64,000 nucleotides of DNA from NCBI RefSeq assembly GCF_036370855.1, contig NC_088101.1:40284544-40348543 (forward strand), written 5' to 3'. Shown here piece after piece: positions 62,063-64,000 of this stretch. Below the pieces are notes generated by a model. The model did not search any database and was not told the DNA's origin. It saw only the letters and a program-made list of their open reading frames with translations. This stretch comes from Dromaius novaehollandiae. Lineage: Eukaryota; Chordata; Aves; Casuariiformes; Dromaiidae. Numbering within the stretch: position 1 is the stretch's first letter; each line of letters opens with the position of its first letter. The translations under genes were made by a program, and so were the position numbers.

Positions 62063-64000
62063 GTACAGTATACATTTCAAATAGAAATAAAGCATTAATT
62101 TACTGAGACATAAAAGATTTTTGTTCTCAGGTTGCTGGGACGCAGAGAATGTTAACAAAACGTCCAGGTACCTGTAACTGCAGGAGTGAGGTTACAGGAC
62201 ACAGGACTATCGTGATGAGCTAGTGTTCTGGTTTTATGAGACAAAATCTTTGGCATTTAAACTATTCCCACTTGTTCCTGTTTGTGCTCCTGTGGTGTGC
62301 CATCCTCTCAGCTGTGCTGACAAAACTTTTTGTGAGGCCCTGCTGTGAAGATTGGAGTGCTGATCTGTTTTAAAAAACACAAACTCTGTGTTACAGGGTT
62401 TTTTGTTTTTGAGGTTTTTCTTTGTGTTGTTTTGTTTAGTTTCACCTCAGATCAATTCCCCATGCTTGTTCATGACAGGGCTGCACAAATGGTTTTCCAC
62501 TTCATTAAAAGGTATGGCATGCTGTGCGGATGAGAACAAGACCTGGGAGTCGGGCTGGCGTATCCCCTTCTGCCAGCGTCAGTGTTGAAGATATCAGCTT
62601 CGCTTACCTCAGCTTCACTTAAGCAGGGAACTGTGAAGAATATTGCAAGATAGATTTACAAGGCATAATGATTTCAAATGAAAGAGAAACTTTAACAGCT
62701 TCTGTGATTTAGTTGCAATTATGGTTATTTTCATAGTCTTCCAGGCCATGCAGAATAATGTGTTAGCTTCCCTTTTGCTTTTCATGCGTAAGAAGTTTAA
62801 TATTGTACATGGATTTTTTTTTTCTCCAAAAACATATTTGGAATATTTTAGCACACATGGAATTTAATCTTCTACTTAAATGTGACCTGCATTAGTTGCC
62901 TTCACGATGTCTTCTGTTTGTTCTGCCTCTGAAGAACGCTCTCCTCAGATCTTATTTTTCAGTCTCTGCTATCTGTTGTTTAGGTCAATCTTACCTTTCC
63001 CCAGGATAAGGCATGATTTCCTTGGCTTTCTTTTTTTCCCCTGAACCTCTCTTTCCTGCACACACCCAAGGGTGCTTATTGCTTGTGGGCACACACAGAC
63101 AGAATCTTGTGAAGGAACCCAGAATTTTTAGATTTAGTAATGTGTTAATGATGGAGGTAGAACTGAGGGTTTTTCTGAGACGCTGTGAAATGTGTCTTTG
63201 TAGCTTCACTTGCAGCTTAATGGACTGTCTTCAGGCATTTTCTGAAGTTTGGAGGCAGACTCTGCTGCTTCTCCTTATTTCCATCTGAATTCCTGAGTAG
63301 AGAGGTTTTGGGGAGCGTTTGACATTTTCCTTTCTGTATAATGAGGAACATTTTCCTCTGCTCTATTTCTCTAGAGTACAAGCTTGAGGTCATGTTTGGC
63401 AGTACAGAGTGGTACCACCTGGCACCGATCTTGCCTCAGTACAGGAGTTGTGAGAGAGTGCTGGCTCAGTTCTCCTAGCTCTGGGTGTAATTATTGTGTG
63501 CCTGGTTATAATTGGGGAATTACTCTTCAGTTCACTGAACACTACAGAATTGGACAAAAATAAAGAAACAGTGGGACAGGTTCTGCAACTATCTGTTGAA
63601 GATGGTAGGCAAGATCCAAATACTGAAGAGAAGCTTATGGCTTGAGTTTGGGTCCCTTTTAGAATAACTTTGCTCTGAAGATAGCTGTCCTCTCCAGAAG
63701 CTGATCTTTTAATTTACCCTATTTACGGTCTAATCCAGATTCCATAAAAATTGGTGGGATTCTTCCCATTGATTCCAAAGGGGTAAGTGGAGGAATGGGA
63801 CTTTATTCTCCCTCTGCATATTTACAATCATTAATAGTCACCCGTGTCTTGTCCAGTTTATATTTTAAGCTCAGAAGCTGTGGAAGGAAAAGGCCTATAA
63901 AGTTTTTGGGAGTGACTGCACACATGAAAACATATGGTTACATAAATATTGAACAAACAATGGAGATTTGTAGTAACAAAACAAAAAAAAAATTAAACCA
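62063..64000 (+). other. TMEM131L: TMEM131L intron 7, 5' part
   Basis: No sequence encoding the expected continuation (a stretch like SLLQVQLECSLHNKVCQQ in human, from memory) was found. The open frames here lack similarity, so this is read as intron running out of the window. Confidence 0.8.

Noticed and set aside
63540-63620. Possible TMEM131L exon 8 near an ACAG acceptor
   Set aside because: The translation does not resemble the expected continuation after exon 7, and the in-phase frame is not supported.
1-64000. CRISPR array, bacterial operon, phage or telomeric repeats
   Set aside because: No regularly spaced direct repeats, no operon-like gene packing and no TTAGGG arrays. The window is ordinary vertebrate gene-poor DNA.

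Overview
The window is vertebrate nuclear DNA, most likely from a bird or another sauropsid. It carries the 3' end of one intron-split gene and the 5' part of a second, both on the + strand. Coding exons amount to about 0.8 kb of 64 kb. The evidence for an avian-type genome is indirect. Interspersed repeats are scarce, with no Alu/B1-type SINE, no L1 and no convincing CR1 3' end. Long poly-A/poly-T runs are frequent, the second gene has a very CpG-rich promoter, and the coding exons resemble mammalian orthologues closely without being identical. The species cannot be named from the sequence. The gene pair MND1 then TMEM131L, in tandem, is the same as on human 4q31.3 (recalled, not searched).

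Layout. 1-5225 is the end of MND1: intron, a 45-bp exon (3154-3198), intron, the last exon ending at TAA 5070-5072, then a short 3' UTR with AATAAA at 5202. 5226-17170 is intergenic, with simple repeats and one probable old MIR-type SINE fragment. 17171-22530 is an unusually long, patchy CpG-rich domain that ends in the TMEM131L promoter. Just upstream of the start codon lies a 20-21 bp GC-box minisatellite. TMEM131L coding exons 1-7 lie at 22063-22186, 22301-22371, 29227-29270, 57710-57781, 58739-58862, 59944-60060 and 61952-62062. Every splice phase joins, giving 221 N-terminal residues: a signal peptide, an acidic linker and most of the first PapD-like, Ig-fold luminal region. The rest of TMEM131L lies beyond position 64000. 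Intron 3 (28.4 kb) holds several isolated CpG-dense patches, poly-T runs and another MIR-like fragment, and no gene that I can recognise.

Function. MND1 acts with PSMC3IP (HOP2) in meiotic strand exchange. TMEM131L is a type I membrane protein of the TMEM131 family, linked to collagen secretion (family) and Wnt attenuation in thymocytes (TMEM131L). The two genes are neighbours, and nothing seen suggests a shared pathway. I found no convincing undescribed biological system. The most unusual structures are the promoter minisatellite and its in-frame open upstream region, the paired C(n)A(20) tracts, the extended CpG domain with embedded AT-rich islands, and the CpG patches inside intron 3.
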